Positions 25,940-39,873 are shown, counted from the first letter of the stretch. The stretch: 64,000 nt of DNA from Piper betle (GCA_033002965.1 JAURVB010012602.1:62001-126000), one strand, 5' to 3'. Notes: generated by a model from the sequence alone, not told the origin. Numbers and translations: made by a program.

Positions 25940-26896
25940 CGTCACTCATCATATTAAGAAGCTCCTCATGTTTGCTATAAAACTTTTTAGGTCTATTTCT
26001 TTTGACACTATTGCTGCATAGATGCAGGGTGCATCACAAAGTATATTTCCAATAGTTAAGAAAGAGACGAAGGAAGTAGAAAAATGCTTTTCCCAGCGAC
26101 TGTTCGGGCATGCGACAGAGTTCCATACTACGGAGCTCCCTCCTACTCACTGACAACGCGAAGACCATGAACTCCGGGAGTGTCTCTGTTTCTGTAAAAA
26201 AAAGGAGCATATCGCTAATGATGAGATCGTTCTTGTTTAGGAGCACAATCTGAACTTGTTGTCAACAATTGAAAATGGTTGTATTTTGTTTTGTCGAGTT
26301 CATGAGTAATTTTCCAATTCTTCATATGGAGAATGTACTGTTTGTGACGCACTAAGATTGCATATATTTAGTTTGTTCCTCTTGGTGAAGAATGGGCAAA
26401 ACTGGTGCTCTATTTTGATGTACAAGTCTCTCTTGTAAGTCACTGTATTATTAGTATCTTCTTTCAAATGAAATTGTTTTTTCTATTAAGCAACGCTATT
26501 TGTGTATTGATGGTACTCAAATTACAACGGGAGAACATAGCAAATTTCTGAGTGATATAGTCAATCCGTGACTTGGAACTCTCTCTTTTCAAAATATTAT
26601 TCTACCATCTACTATCCACATCAATGGAAGACGAGGTACTTGCATACAAACATGGTGATTACGGTGGCTAGCTGATAGTCAATTTCGCCTCCCAAACACC
26701 TAAACAATACATAAAAAAATGGTGTAATCCATGATACCATTCTATAGATACTATTTACTAGTATCAACTAGCACAAAGTATATACTCCAATTCTACAAAA
26801 CTTCAAGAACCAATTTATGCGACTGCTTATCTTTTGCTCCATTTTCCTTAATGACCTTGTGTGGTTTCAGTCACAAATTTTTAAATGTGCATCGTA
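25940..26896. other. Intergenic between squalene epoxidase pseudogene and J-protein gene
   Basis: No gene recognised. The part next to 26896 is likely the 3' untranslated region of the J-domain gene. Confidence 0.4.
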
Positions 26897-29880
26897 TCAG
26901 GGATTTCCATTTTTTCGCTCCAATTTGATGGCTTCATAAGACATCATCACCTCTTTGAACTTTGCTTCAGCAGCATCTGAGGGGGAAAAATGAGTACCCA
27001 AAGTCTGATATAATTGAATCACAAGCACTTCAACTAAATATAATGGAACAAACCTTTGTTTACGTGGTTTTGATCTGGATGATATTCTTTCGCTTTTTCT
27101 CTAAATGCTGTCTATATAACCAATATAATAGAGATAAATCATAATTACAAACTCATTTTTATTGCATGAGGTATGACAACAGTAACATTATTTATAGTTG
27201 TGCGAAAGAAAAAGTAGTACCTTAATTTCAGCATCTGTATATGGTTGTGACCGGAACCTGGAAATCAAAGTTAAGGCAAAATTAAGAAGAGAGTTAAAGA
27301 GTATATATCCACCATATTTTCGTAATATTGGAAAATGATGCAATCATAATACTCAAGAAATGGTGCATGATAAGGCCAAAATGCAAAACAAAAACTGTCC
27401 ATTAACAAAAAAGACATCCTAAGGTAATTTTTAGATAATCAGTTAATTTAGGATTCATGCCCCAAACACCCTTTGGCTATTGGAAGTATAAGAAGAAGAA
27501 AAAGTTAGTTTTTTTACTTTAAAATCATAGCTTTCTGCAAATAGCAGAAGAAATTTCCCATTTTTTTGTAAAAAAAAAGGCCTCCCTTATTTTCTCACTT
27601 TCTCTCTTAAGGAGAGAACCTCCCTATGTGGTTTAATTCTGACCAGATGACCACACAGAACTTTTTATTCAATTCAGTGAACATCACTTTTAATATTGTC
27701 CTTCTTCCTTTTTCAGAGATGAGATAGTCATGAAATAATTCTTAGCAGTCACCTTAGTCATCAGAGCTACCGAAGAACACCCAATCACATTATCAGCATT
27801 TAGAGCATTACTTACTTCACTTTACACGGGTCAGGTTCACATGGGGTAAAAGGTACAACTTCAAAAGTTAAAGGCGGAAATCAACACAAAAACAAAATAT
27901 ACAAAACCGATCTAACTAATCTGTTTTTAAGAATCTGTCATCCAACTTATACACACAAATTCAAAAAGACTTGGGTCACAAAATCTGGCTAGCTGATGGA
28001 ATTGTTATCTAAGGCTTTGTCTTGACACCCTACTAACAGAAAGCCACCACAAAATCTTGCTAGTTTGTTCTGAACTTCCTTGTATTCTAGCAGCCATGTG
28101 GCCTCTTTTGTCTATTCCCTTATCCCTCACAGTTCTAAGTTTCAGTTAACCCAAGCACTGTGCTATTTTGTTTCATATAGTGTAGATTTATATTGTTTAT
28201 ATGTTTTGGAGTTTGGAACCTTTAAGGATGCCCATCCTTGCACTTACTAAGACTCAAAAAAAGATTCAACATAGGTGGATTGATCATATCTAGATTAAAG
28301 AATCTTAGCCATTGCAAATCTTCTCAACAAGGAAAAATAAATAACCCAACAAAATAGGATGACAAACCTGTCAAGTCCCAAGATAGAATAATGATGAGAC
28401 AGTATATATTTTCCAGTTTCAGTGGCTCTCCTGAAATTTGAATTAGTCTTGGCTTCTCTCCATGCTGTGTCAGTTTTCTGGTACCAATCCTCCCGTTGAA
28501 AATGCTGGTGATATGCACCAGGACCATATTCCGTCCATGTCTCATAGCTCTTCCTTTTGTTCCTTGCTCTATTGAACACACTTTGCATTTGCTTTATTCG
28601 TTCCTATGAGGTACACCAGCAAAAGCTAAACAATTCCTCATTGCCAAAAAACATAAGTAAAATACAACACTTCAAAGCTACTACTACAAACAGCAAAGTC
28701 ACACCAGTCTCTCCAATTCTTCTTCATGCTCTTCTTGCATCCCTCGATAGTATTTCATCCATGCTTCTTTCTTAAAACTTGAACGTCCAGGAGCACCCCA
28801 CCAAGAAAAATACGAGCGAGATCTTCTCAACTTCATTAAAGAAAGCACAACCGAATAATCAATTCAAAGGATCAACACTTACAATAGACATCAACATTTA
28901 CGGACTTGAACATCATGAAACATAATATGTGATATTCCAGAATTTACACTAAGGCAAGGAGAGCCAAAATAATATGCATATTCTTATAATTAAGCAGATT
29001 CATATTTCAGATCTGAGAATACACCCAATCAACTGTATGACGCAGTTGGCCAGCCTGCAAAAAGTGTCACCGAGGGATAATGATCATTAAAATAATAACC
29101 AAAGCTGCCATTAACAATTTGCAAAGAACTGATCAAATTTACAATTAATTTATTTCCAAATAGCCGTAATAAGACCACATTTAGTATCTTTGCATGGAGA
29201 GAAGAGGACTAAAAAATAACAAAGAATCTCTCATACATCCCTTCATTAGAAGAAAAAGCTGTGTACACTGCCAACCTCTATAAGAAGAAAAAATTTCCGG
29301 CAAATTGCAACAGTTTTAATCATCAGAAACTAGAGAGAAAAAATCCGCCAACAACCCATGTCCATTCGTGGACAATACTACATTAATATGGAGCAGCTGA
29401 TTTAAAATGGCAGCTCAATATCAAGAACTGCTCCGAAATAATCCCCTGAAAAATTGCTCAAAGTAATTTCCCATGTGAAATTTAATCGTTTTGATTCACA
29501 AAGGGGTTCACCAAGTATTATCACAACTAGCAATTCTATCAATTTCAATTGTTCCATCAAATTTATGTTCACTTCAGTATCAAAATTTCATCTTTTAATC
29601 ACAAAATTGAACAAAAAAACCTAACCATCAATCAATTCCAATCCCAACAACCAAAGGACAAGTTTTGAATCCAAAAATAGCTCAAAACCAAATAACCATC
29701 CCAACTTTACAAAAACCACAACCCCATATCCCAAAAGAGGTAACAACATCCACATACCGCAATAGTTGTGGCGGTGGCACCAGCGAACCCGAACAGCGCC
29801 AACACCCACAGCTTCGACTCTTCCTCTTTCCTCTCCCATTTCGGGTTGCCTGCACGGTGGTCGTCTTCCTTCCTCGTCAT
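26897..29880 (-). CDS. Membrane-anchored DnaJ/J-domain protein
   Basis: Co-chaperone that would stimulate an HSP70 partner through its J-domain. Seven exons: 29758-29880, 29025-29054, 28705-28830, 28368-28603, 27221-27257, 27054-27111, 26897-26976; all phases close, giving 229 residues. Residues 1-22 are charged, then LWVLALFGFAGATATTIA (24-41) is a hydrophobic segment that could be a membrane anchor or signal anchor. The middle is basic and aromatic (SWWGAPGRSSFKKEAWMKYY, EEHEEELERL). The J-domain is C-terminal: HYSILGLDR, then AFREKAKEYHPD with HPD at 195-197, then AEAKFKEVMMSYEAI, ending close to the terminus. Start at 29880 chosen because upstream codons in frame are Arg/Ser-rich leader-like sequence; an in-frame ATG at 30039 would add 53 residues. 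The 30-nt exon 2 is the least certain piece (donor TGG|GTGTAT). Confidence 0.85.
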
Positions 29881-30039
29881 CAGACTCCTCCGGCGATCCG
29901 CCTCCTCGCCGCCCCACCGATAAGGGCCACAACCATGTTGTTGACTCACCGGCGAATTTCTCCGGCGACTGCAGCACCGCCGGCGACAAGACGATGAGAG
30001 AATGCCGGCGGGGGGGGGTGTTTTACTAAGAAAGTCCAA

Positions 30040-31748
30040 TTTGGTGGCTGACTGAAAATGGGCCTAAATAAGCCCAGTTAATTTATGGGCCTGAGCCTAG
30101 GTTTTTGCTTTGTGTTGGGCTGGTCCATGATTGTGAATGTCGTCATCTTTGGGCCTAGTTAATCACCCATTAATCGAAATGGGCGATCGTAATTATCTGC
30201 CTCTTCGTACGTTGAATTTGAGTTCGAGCTGATAAATGTAAAAATAGTTGGCTTAAATAAAAAAGTGAAAATAATTAGAAAAATGGTATACTTGTATTGT
30301 TTCCCATCACTTAATTAAAAGGCATACATGGCAAGCTTTAAAGGAATTTTACCATTTAAGGAATCTAGACTTAAAACCCTAAACTCATAAACCTAGGATG
30401 CGATTGAAAGCAAACGTATTTAATGGTAAATGGGCCCAGATAGGCGCTTTGGATTTTGGTGTTGGAATTGGGCTGGTCCAAGTCGTGCATGGGCTGGATG
30501 TCTGAGCCCATTTAAGTTCATGAGTTATTCGACCCTGTGACTCTTTCGTCTTCGTACATTTATTGGTTGACTTTCATTCAGAAAGTATTAGAAAAACAAA
30601 TAAAGGAATTTCAGTTATGTTGTATGAATGATTAGTATTAATAAGCCATGTTGTACGAATGATTAATATTCGTTTGTAGTATAAAGAGAGAACAATAGTA
30701 GCTAGCTCGAGTGTAAAGGCTCGCAAGAGATTCTAAGGTACTACTCAGTTAGTAGTAGAGTGGTTGTCTATCCATGAAATAATTAACGAACAAGATTAAG
30801 AAGTGGAAGTTGTTTCAAGTACCAGCATCAACCTCGTTAACCTAACTTTGAAAAACCTTGTCATCGTTTACAGGATCTTGCACCAGTTAAGGTTTCTTCA
30901 TTTGATCATGATATTCTCCTTCCAACCTCAACATCGAAGAAATACATAAATATATATATATATACAAATCAACAAATCTAATCGTATCCAAACTCTTAAA
31001 CCTGATGCGTATGGAATTATTAGAAAATTCAAGACTATGATCGGATATCGGCGACAAAGCAAACTATGACCACATTGTGTTTGAAAAACCAAATTCATCC
31101 ATAATAATATTGATAATTGCACATGACTTCCATTGCCTTCAGAAGTTTTTAATATTAATGGAAATAATTAGAAGCAAAATTTATATTATCTTGATTTGTC
31201 CCCCATAGGTTTTTTATTTTTTATTTTGTTAGTCAGAGTGGCTTATCCACTGAAGAAGGCGGAAATTTAGTTGGAAACAGTGAAAAAAGGTGCATAAATA
31301 TACGAGTTTAGACCCAATGTTCTAGCTAGACAAAAAATGCATATATTCTTTCTTTAAATCATTCTGATATGTGAAGTTCCTTCATAAAGTCTTTTAATTT
31401 TTTGATAATTTAAGATATTTTTTCCCGTAAAAAACTCAACATTGAGCTAGAAACTTATGGTTTCCATCAACAAAACACCTTAATAATACTCCCAAGCAGC
31501 ATTTTAATTTGCACTATATGTATTAACTTTTCACATGTTATACAGTGTTAAAATTATTGGCTTCCTGATTTTAAGAGGGTTTTCCCGTCCCTTTTTATAT
31601 TGATTATCAAGTTCACATGTGAATTAAGTCATATATAATTGTAATGATAGTCACTTTAAAAACAGTTCATTCATGTATAGTCAAAACAATTTCTCTATAA
31701 AAACTATGTGGTGTCCCATGTAAACCATGATTTTGTTTATGCAGGTTC

Positions 31749-31825
<77 letters not shown>

Positions 31826-32868
31826 AATATGCTCCGCATGCTCTGCTTGTCTTCATATCAATATTAGCTACACCATGTTATTTAAATGCATCTCAAACAC
31901 TCTTTATTTCATCAGCTCACATGGCTTCCTCTTTCTGTTGTATAGTATGAGACAAATGCCACCTAACACCCTCCGGATATTTTCACACCTTATAAATTAG
32001 AATGAAAAAATGCTCGAAAATGTATCTTCTTTTTTATCTATTCTTTTAAGTTTGACAAAGACCTCGTTTATCTGCAGCAACCCTTGAGGTTGAGGTAAAT
32101 CAAAACTCAAGCAAATGAAGGGTCATAGCTAGTTAATTGTATTACTACTGTCACATACTCACCATCAATTAGTACCTAAAAATTTTAATGCCATTTGTCT
32201 TCAGTATGGTTTTTTTAAATTATTATTCACCTCAATTGCAACACAAAGGTACATTTTCTGATCATTTTCACAGGGACGGGGGGAAAAAACGAGCAATATG
32301 AAGTTATTGGCTTGCAATTCTACCATTAATATGTATTTCTACATGGAGTACTACAATAGTGTTTTTTTATTTTTTATTTGTATTTGTTTGAGACGACCAA
32401 GTAGGCAAGTATCAATATGATCTGAACGTGGAAACATCGACATACTGTAGAAAAACTGCATGTTATTTAAGTGCATATAAGAATTTGCCGCGGAAAAAGG
32501 AAAGAATATAAGAAATTTTGATTAGTTAACAAGATAGCCTTATTAAATATTTCCAACAATGTACCTCAATTGATTAATAACTAACCTATTATTTAATTAT
32601 ATTTAATAATAAAATTTAATTTAGTGTTTTATTTTTTTTCATTGGGGATAATTGTTGGTGGCTTGATCGTACATCAATACTGGGAAGCAAAAAAGAGAAA
32701 TTAAAGTGCCCAATTTAAAATATAAATTAGACTATTGGATTATTCTTATATCAGTCGTTAATGGTGTTGGTGACTTATATATAACCTAATGATAAAACTT
32801 TAACATGTGTGATAAAAAGATGATTCAGATGATACGATATGTGAGAAATAGAATTATTGGGTTAATCT
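30040..32868. other. Intergenic, AT-rich
   Basis: Promoter side of the J-protein gene followed by AT-rich sequence. A TA microsatellite (about 31751-31802) runs into a TG run (to 31825). Near 32750-32863 there is one unit of the tatcccacatcg-type dispersed repeat. No gene recognised. Confidence 0.5.
31751..31825. repeat. TA then TG microsatellite
   Basis: About 26 TA units followed by about 11 TG units. Confidence 0.95.
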
Positions 32869-33315
32869 TGATAGACTTTATTTAGAATTTAGATTTCATA
32901 TCAAATTATCGAGAGAAATAAAATAAATAAATGAAATAGCGGAAGCGTACCTGAAGCCATAAAGAAATCAGAGTCTTGATCACTTAGGTTTTGGATCTTC
33001 CAAATTCAAGACTAGTTTTCTAAACCAAAGTTCTGGACAATGGGATACCAGAACGAAAACCAGATATGAATTCAGGGACCATAACCTCCATATTTATAGC
33101 CTTAGTTCCATAAATTCAATTCCACCCATAACGAAAGAGAATTTATGAAAAGGTATCTACACATTAAATTCCACACTTTTCTCATTAAATTCCACACCTT
33201 AATTTATGGCTCATAACCTTTAACTTTAGTAGATCAATTTAATTTAGCCAACCTTATATAATAACATATGATACAATTCCTGATTCATGTATATATTTAT
33301 GTCCAATTTCCAACA
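32869..33315 (-). repeat. Copia 3' LTR
   Basis: 447 bp. Plus-strand ends are tgatagac and ttccaaca. Appears identical to 40680-41126. Confidence 0.92.
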
Positions 33316-33328
33316 ATCTCCCACTTGG
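33316..33328 (-). other. Copia polypurine tract
   Basis: Minus strand CCAAGTGGGAGAT immediately precedes the 3' LTR, the expected site of second-strand priming. Confidence 0.7.
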
Positions 33329-33652
33329 ACTTAATATATACACAAAATAATTGTATAACTTTATGAGCTCCAAACATATGTCATTATACCAAAATAACAA
33401 TCTCGTCCATTAATCAATGTCAATATAGGATCAAGGCGATTTTCGTCACATTGAGCGTAACTAAACCTTCCATGGTCACATACACCAACATAATTAAATG
33501 ACATAGATCAAGTATGGATGTGTAGCATGAAAATTACATGTAATTTGATCTGAACATGCCTATTTTCAACTGGTCCAACCTTATGAGATCACCAAAATAC
33601 CAAAACAGAGTGAACCTTAAACCAAAATACTGCAGTTTATTACAAACTCCCA

Positions 33653-34235
33653 CTAAAGTAACATATCATCAAATGATACAATACCCATCTGAGCAACATG
33701 CTCATGAAAGACCTTGGGTAGTAATCCTTTAGTAAGCGGATCCGCAACCATGGAGTTTGTTCTAATATGTTCTATTGATACTTTACCACTCTGAACTCTT
33801 TCTTTCACAACAAGAAACTTGATCTCTATATGTTTTGATTTAGATGAGCTTCTGTTGTTATTTGAATATGGTACTGCAGACTGATTGTCACAGAATATCT
33901 TAAGTGGTCTTTCAATATTATCAACAATACGCAGCCCTGTGACAAAATTCCGCAACCATACTCCCTGATTGGATGCCTCATAACAAGCTATGAATTCAGC
34001 TGCCATAGTGGAAGAAGCTATGAGTGTCTGCTTAGCACTTTTCCAAGAAATAGCTCCGACAGCTAGTAGATAGACATAGCCAGAAGTGGATCTGATGACT
34101 ATCTTGACATCCAGCAAAATCTGAATCTGAATATCCTATGATCTCAAGTTGATCTGATTTCCGATATGTGAGCATGTAATGTTTTGTTTTATGAAGATAC
34201 CTCATGACCCTTTTGGCTGCTATCCAGTGATCCAA
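33653..34235 (-). pseudogene. Copia RNase H region
   Basis: Two overlapping frames carry the end of pol: AAKRVMRYL and YSDSDFAGC, then GAISWKSAKQTLIASS, MAAEFIACYEA, KHIEIKF and ADPLTKGL, ending MLL. These are standard Copia RNase H motifs. The domain is split by a frame change near 34100, so it is not one open frame. Confidence 0.85.
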
Positions 34236-34893
34236 CCTGGATCACTTAGATATCTGCCTAACATTCCAACAATATTCGCAATACTGGACGCGTACATACT
34301 TGAGCATAATAAGCCTTCCTATTACTAAAGCCTTTGAGAATCTTTTCTTTCTTATTCCTTCTAATCACTTTTGGGACATTCATTTGCAGACCAATGGGTT
34401 TCGCACCTTCAGGCAATAAGACGAGATCCCAAACGTCATTAGTTTTCATGGACTTCATCTCTTCATTCATGGCATCAATCCACTTTTGAGAATTAGAACT
34501 CTTTATGACCTGATGAAAACTGATTGGATCATCAACCATTTCATTGTTATCCTCATGTTCTTGGAGAAAGATAATATAATCATCTGAAATTGCTTTTCTC
34601 CTTTCTCTTGTGGATCTCCTCAATGGCATTTGCTCTTGAGGTTGTTGAGTTTGTCCTTCAGGTGTAACTTGAGTAGGGAGATTCTCGACAAAGTCTTGTA
34701 ATTCTGGTACTGTTTCTTGAATTACATCAGAAATATGATCCTGATCCTGATTTTTATCAAGAACAATTATGGGAAGAGAATCAGATTCTTCTTCAAAGAC
34801 AAAGTCTCTAACCTCATTTCCCCCTTCCAAACCAACATCCTCAAAAAACTGGGCATTTCTCGTCTCAAAGAATGACTTAATATGTGGGATCAT
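34236..34893 (-). pseudogene. Copia integrase tail joined to the end of RT; RT core deleted
   Basis: Opens with the post-integrase linker (FFETRNAQF, acidic and Gln-rich region, LRRSTRERRK) and the first RT residues (WIDAMNEEMKSM, PEGAKPIG). It then jumps within about 25 residues to YAQVCTRP, a motif from the end of the RT domain. The catalytic centre with YVDD, normally more than 200 residues, is missing. Confidence 0.8.
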
Positions 34894-34916
34894 AAAACTT
34901 ATACCCTATTGACCGA

Positions 34917-36158
34917 TCAGAGTACCCAACAAAATAACTGCTTAATTGTTCTTGAGTCCAGTTTCTTTTCATTTGGCCTATAAGGCCTTGCCTCAGCTGG
35001 ACAACCCCAAATGCGTAAATGCATTATACTGGGCCTTTTTCCGGTCCATAATTCATAAGGGGTCTTAACTGTTGCTTTTGTTGGTACTCTATTAAGAAGA
35101 TATACTGCTGTCTTTAGTGCCTCACCCCAGAGTGAATCAGGCAAAGTAGTATGAGCAATCATACTTCTTACCATGTCCTTTAATGTTCGGTTTCGTCTCT
35201 CAGCAACACCATTCATACTAGGAGTACCTGGCATTGTGTATTGCGGGACGATTCCACACTCTTCTAGAAATTTGGCAAATGGTCCTGGACGCTGTACACC
35301 TGATCCATCATATCTGCCATAGTATTCACCACCACGATCAGATCTGATAGCCTTAATAGTTCTGTCAAGTTGGTTCTCAACTTCAGCTTTATATGCCTTA
35401 AATACTTCCAATGCTTGAGACTTCTCATGAATGAGATAAAGGTAACCATAACGAGAATAATCGTCTATGAACGTAATAAAATATTGTTGACCATTCCAAG
35501 AAGCCGTAGGGAAGGGCCCACAAATGTCCGTATGTATTAGTTCTAAGACGTTTGAAGATCTATTGGCACCTAGTCTCCTTATATTTGTTTGTTTTCCCTT
35601 AATGCACCCAATACAGATTTGAAAATCTGCAAAATTAAGAGAATCAAGAATTCCATCTGACATAAGTCGTACAATTCTTTGTTTAGAAATGTGTCCTAAA
35701 CGCTTATGCCATAGTAAAGCAGAATTCTCATTGGTTAATTTTCTCTTTGTACCACATAGTTCCACATGCAAGGTTTCATTAAAAGATGCAATAGTATCAA
35801 GTAAATATAGATTATCATAAAAAGACAAGGACCCTGTACCCACAATATTTGAATTTAGAAAAAGACTAAACTTATTATTTCTAAATGAACAAGAGTAACC
35901 AGATTTGTCCAATATAGAAATAGAAACCAAATTTCGTCTAAAAGACGGTACTACATGTGTCTCTTTCAAATCCAAATAAAATCCTGTCTCTAATAATAAT
36001 CTAAAAATCCCTATTGCTTCAACTATAACTGATTTGCCATCACCCATATAGATGAATCTTTCAGCATCATTTGGCTTTCTGTAACTAAGGCAACCCTCCA
36101 TTGACACACTTATGTGAGTAGTAGCACCTGAATCTAGCCACCAAGTGTAACACCCCAA
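34917..36158 (-). pseudogene. Copia protease and integrase region
   Basis: An open frame of about 410 codons. The protease motif [12 protein letters not shown] sits at its very start, the gag-pre-integrase part has [11 protein letters not shown] and CIGCIKGKQ, and the integrase core has [20 protein letters not shown] and [11 protein letters not shown] (the D, D, E positions). It ends in a frameshift near 34944: the next frame continues the expected FVGY-type sequence. The upstream border is the nested element at 36146, which cuts the frame a few codons before the protease motif. Confidence 0.88.
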
Positions 36159-39100
36159 ATCCGGTTCACGCTCGTGAACCCAACCGGCAGGTTACAGGCC
36201 CCGGTTAGGTCGGCTAACCCGAACCTAACTCATACGGATCCAATCTCGGCGTCTTAAGATGAAGATACAACTCTCAAAGCATGGATGAATACACAAACCC
36301 TAACATGGTACTACATGAATGACATGCAAATCAGAGTGCACACCAAGACAATCCCGATAAAAATTAATGAAAACTTTGAAATATAACGGATAGAGTTTCC
36401 CCTAAAAATGCAATTAGGGGCCACCCTGTCAAATATACATATAACAAATATATATCTAACCATATATCAAACAATTTCATTCACATAAAATCTAAAATCT
36501 AACATGCTGTAACTTATTCTGAAACTTGGGTCTCAACCCACTCCGCTGCGCAACTCTGATCATATTTTGCATTCTGTTATCGTGTCTTAACATTTCATTC
36601 ATATCATATCATCATGCTCAAACATTTACTCATAGCATGTGTATAAAATAACATCATAACAAAACATTAAACATTTAATCACCCAATGTGTGTGTGCACA
36701 AGACCTTATTGCTCCTCCGTCCCAGCTGGCTCATCCATCTCGTGCTTATCACCTACATATATATAAGAAAAACGTCAGTAACAAGCGTTACTGGTCCGGA
36801 AAATAAAATAACTATAACAAACTGGCTATGAGAGCAAACTCTCATCTGAAAGAAAACCATATACTTCCTCAAGAACACTCTGAAGGGCACTACTGAGGAG
36901 CCACTGGGCTGCAGACCCGGTAGCATCCCGAACTTACTGCTCTGCTGCTGGTACTGTGCTACTCTCAGCACTTCTTTTCAGTACTTCTCGTGAAACTTTA
37001 TCCTAAGCCCTCTCCGTACCTCCATATTTCTCCTGGCCTTGAGCACGAAGGCCGAGTACTCTCAGGCAGTCGCCTTTAGTACCCTTTGAACCACAAGTCC
37101 GGACATGCGCTGTACTAAACAGTACCCGTAAACCTCCACGTTCTCCGGGTGTGAGGAACTCAAACGCGGAGTTGTCAGGATCCCTCGGGAATGGAACAGT
37201 CCGCTGGCACTAATCCAGAGCCCGCTTTGACTGTCACGGCATCCTCTGCATGGTACGTGCAGTCGGTTTCTCCATCTCTCGTCTCACTGAAAACTCGATA
37301 AAACTATATATATAGGCCTGGGAAGGGATTCATATAATAGGCCCGAAGGCAACTTGTGGTGGATCTTGTTTTCGAAATCATCCTCGAGGGATCTCATCCT
37401 CGAGGGGTTATTAATCCGGAAAATATTCGGTTAAATGGCCCGAGTTAAGTGGGATCCAATAAAACGCCACTTAACCCGTCCTGCAATAATAACATAAACA
37501 TACAATAGAAGAGCGTAAAACAAGACGAGTCCTAAACGGACCTGGTAGAAGCTCCAAGCGTGTCATCGCGCCTAGGCGGCGAGCTCCTACTTCGTACCTA
37601 CACATCAAAACTAAATACTAACGCCCGCTAACTAAATGATGCATCAAACTCAATCAACATCACAACACAATGCAAGCATCACATCAACATAACAATCAGA
37701 ATAATCATAAATTACATTAATCCTAACTCATCCTATTCATACTAATTTTATTACGTGTTTAACTTATGTCGTGTCACTTATCATGCTCGATTGATCTACT
37801 TCATTAGATCACTAACTTCATTCACACTTAATCTCATCATGTAACTCATCATTTCATCCATCATTATACATTAATCACATCACTAATCATAAATATGAAT
37901 AATCTACCCATTCTATTCCTACTAATTCTATTGCATTTTCATGAGTTACATTACTCATATCATGCTCAATTTCATGCATTAAATCCTTAATCTACATCAA
38001 TACTTATCAATCTACATTCAACAATCAATCAAATCAATCGGAGGTAATTATACCTCACGTCGTCGGCAATCGGCGACGGCTAGGGTTCCGTCGCGCGTCT
38101 CGGAGCTCGAATTCGGCGCTCATCGGCGTCCGAAGTTCGATCTGGCTCCACTGGGTGAGCTCCGCGGAAGATCCGGTGAATTCCGGCGAATTCCAGAAAT
38201 TCCGATTTTCCGGCGGTTTTCCGGCAGCTACTGGCGGTTTTCCGGCGACTTCCGGTGGTTTTCCGGCGACAATCGCCGGCGACGTCTACTGGTCGGAAAG
38301 GGGTCGTGTTGGGTACCATCGGAACCGGCTCGGCGAGCCCGACTCATCTACGAGGTCGACACGGTCAACCGAGGTGGTGGCTCGCCGGAAAATCGTCTAA
38401 AACAGAGCGGCGGCGTGGTGGCGTGGCTAGATCCGGCCGGCCACGGGCGGCGACTGGCCTCCGTTCCGGTCGGGGAAGGTCAGCTGAGGGGTCGAGGGTG
38501 CTGAGGCGACCGACCTGATCACGGCGGCGATGGTCGCCGGCGGCGAAATCGGCGACGCGAGCCAAACGCTGGCCGCGGCGCTATGCACGGCGATTCCGGC
38601 GTCGCGGCGGCCCGATTGGGGCCGGACTTGGTCGGGGCAGCATGGCGACGGCGTCGCCGAGCTGGGCGGCGTCGGTCGACGGCCGGGCGGCGCCGACAGC
38701 GGCGGCGGTGGCGCGCGAACAGGGGCGGCGCGGCAGGGTTTGGGCGTGGGGAAGAAAGCGTCGGGGAGAAGAAGAGTGTGTGGTGGCAAACTCGTAAATA
38801 ATACTTGACTCGTCTCCGGCTCGAGTCAAGTATCATAACTAACTCGTATTAAATCCTAAAAAATTTCATAAAAATCGGGAAAAATCCCGTAAAATCAAAC
38901 AACACACAAAAAAATTATAATGACATGCTCTAGAACTATCAACCCACCCAAACTGCCCGAACGCGTCCTAACGCGGTAAACGGCCTAATACTAATTCTAC
39001 GATCCACTATATATAAAAGTAATAAAAATCACTGGCATACTCTCATATATCTGATAACTCATTCTGTTCTGCTGTATTCATGACGTTATCATCATATACT

Positions 39101-39242
39101 TGGGTACGCATGACCCTCATAGCTCATACACGCAGACCGGCATCGGCTCGGTACACGTGTCCTGAAACTGACTCAACTCGAAAAATAACGGTCGACCCGA
39201 CCGGTTCTGAATATAAAACCCTAACTCGAATCGTGGGTTTTA
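36146..39242. mobile_element. Long LTR-like element (candidate solo LTR), copy 2, nested in Copia
   Basis: Begins tgtaacacccc and ends gggtttta, with the same internal order as 1965-5860 (block near 36770-37300, agtcctaaacggacctggta near 37529, GC-rich part 38080-38780, cgtaaataatacttgactcg near 38792). The flanking pentamers are ccaag (36141-36145) and ccaat (39243-39247), one mismatch. Removing the element with one repeat rejoins the interrupted gag-pol frame just before the protease motif, which supports these borders. About 3.1 kb, no gag or pol. Long open frames in its GC-rich part (about 38150-38830, both strands) are compositional. Confidence 0.65.
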
Positions 39243-39257
39243 CCAATAGATGAATTT

Positions 39258-39873
39258 TCAGCTTTGCTTTTTAATCAGCAACCCTGTTTCACACTTTATA
39301 GCTGAATTAGCCACCGGTACTGAAACTAGATTAACCTCAGAACAAACAAAATTAAGAAATGAACCTTTCTTTACACGTGAGGCGCGATACTTAGTGCATT
39401 CCTTCTTCATATGTCCAGGTTTACCACAAAAGAAACAGCAAGAAACTTGATTTTCGATTTTTTCTTTGCTGTCGTGTGTGAGACCCATTATCAGCATCCT
39501 TAGCCCTCTTTCTTTCTTATTTTTTATCCTTATAGGTACTAGCCAAGTGAGCACTCTCAACCTGGTCTTGTTTCAACCTTTCTCCTACTTGCACACAATA
39601 AGAAATGAGCTCATTAAGAGTCCATTTATCCCTTTGACAGTTGTAACTGACCTTGAATTGACCGAATTGTGCAGGAAGAGAAATTGAAACTAAATGCACG
39701 AGCAAATCTTCAGATAGCTCTAACTTTAGTGCTTTTAGTTTTGAAGCAATATTAGACATCTTTAAGATGTACTCCCTTATGCTTTCTTTCCAATCCTTAA
39801 AGTTATCTTTAAGCATTGGTACTGAATTTATGTTGGCAGAAATTATAGAAGCAGACTGATTAACTGAAGCCAA
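39258..39873 (-). pseudogene. Copia gag with zinc knuckle, internally deleted
   Basis: Starts MASVNQ at 39873, passes MLKDNFKDWKESI, then jumps to MSNIASKLKALKLELSED and LVHLVSISLPAQF; the block expected between them in Copia gag is missing. After a frame change near 39525 the CCHC zinc knuckle CFFCGKPGHMKKEC appears. A stop lies a few codons before the nested element. It would not make a normal capsid protein. Confidence 0.85.

Noticed and set aside
38080..38836. Long open frames in the second LTR-like copy
   Set aside because: Same compositional effect as in copy 1; no conserved domain and no agreement in frame between copies.
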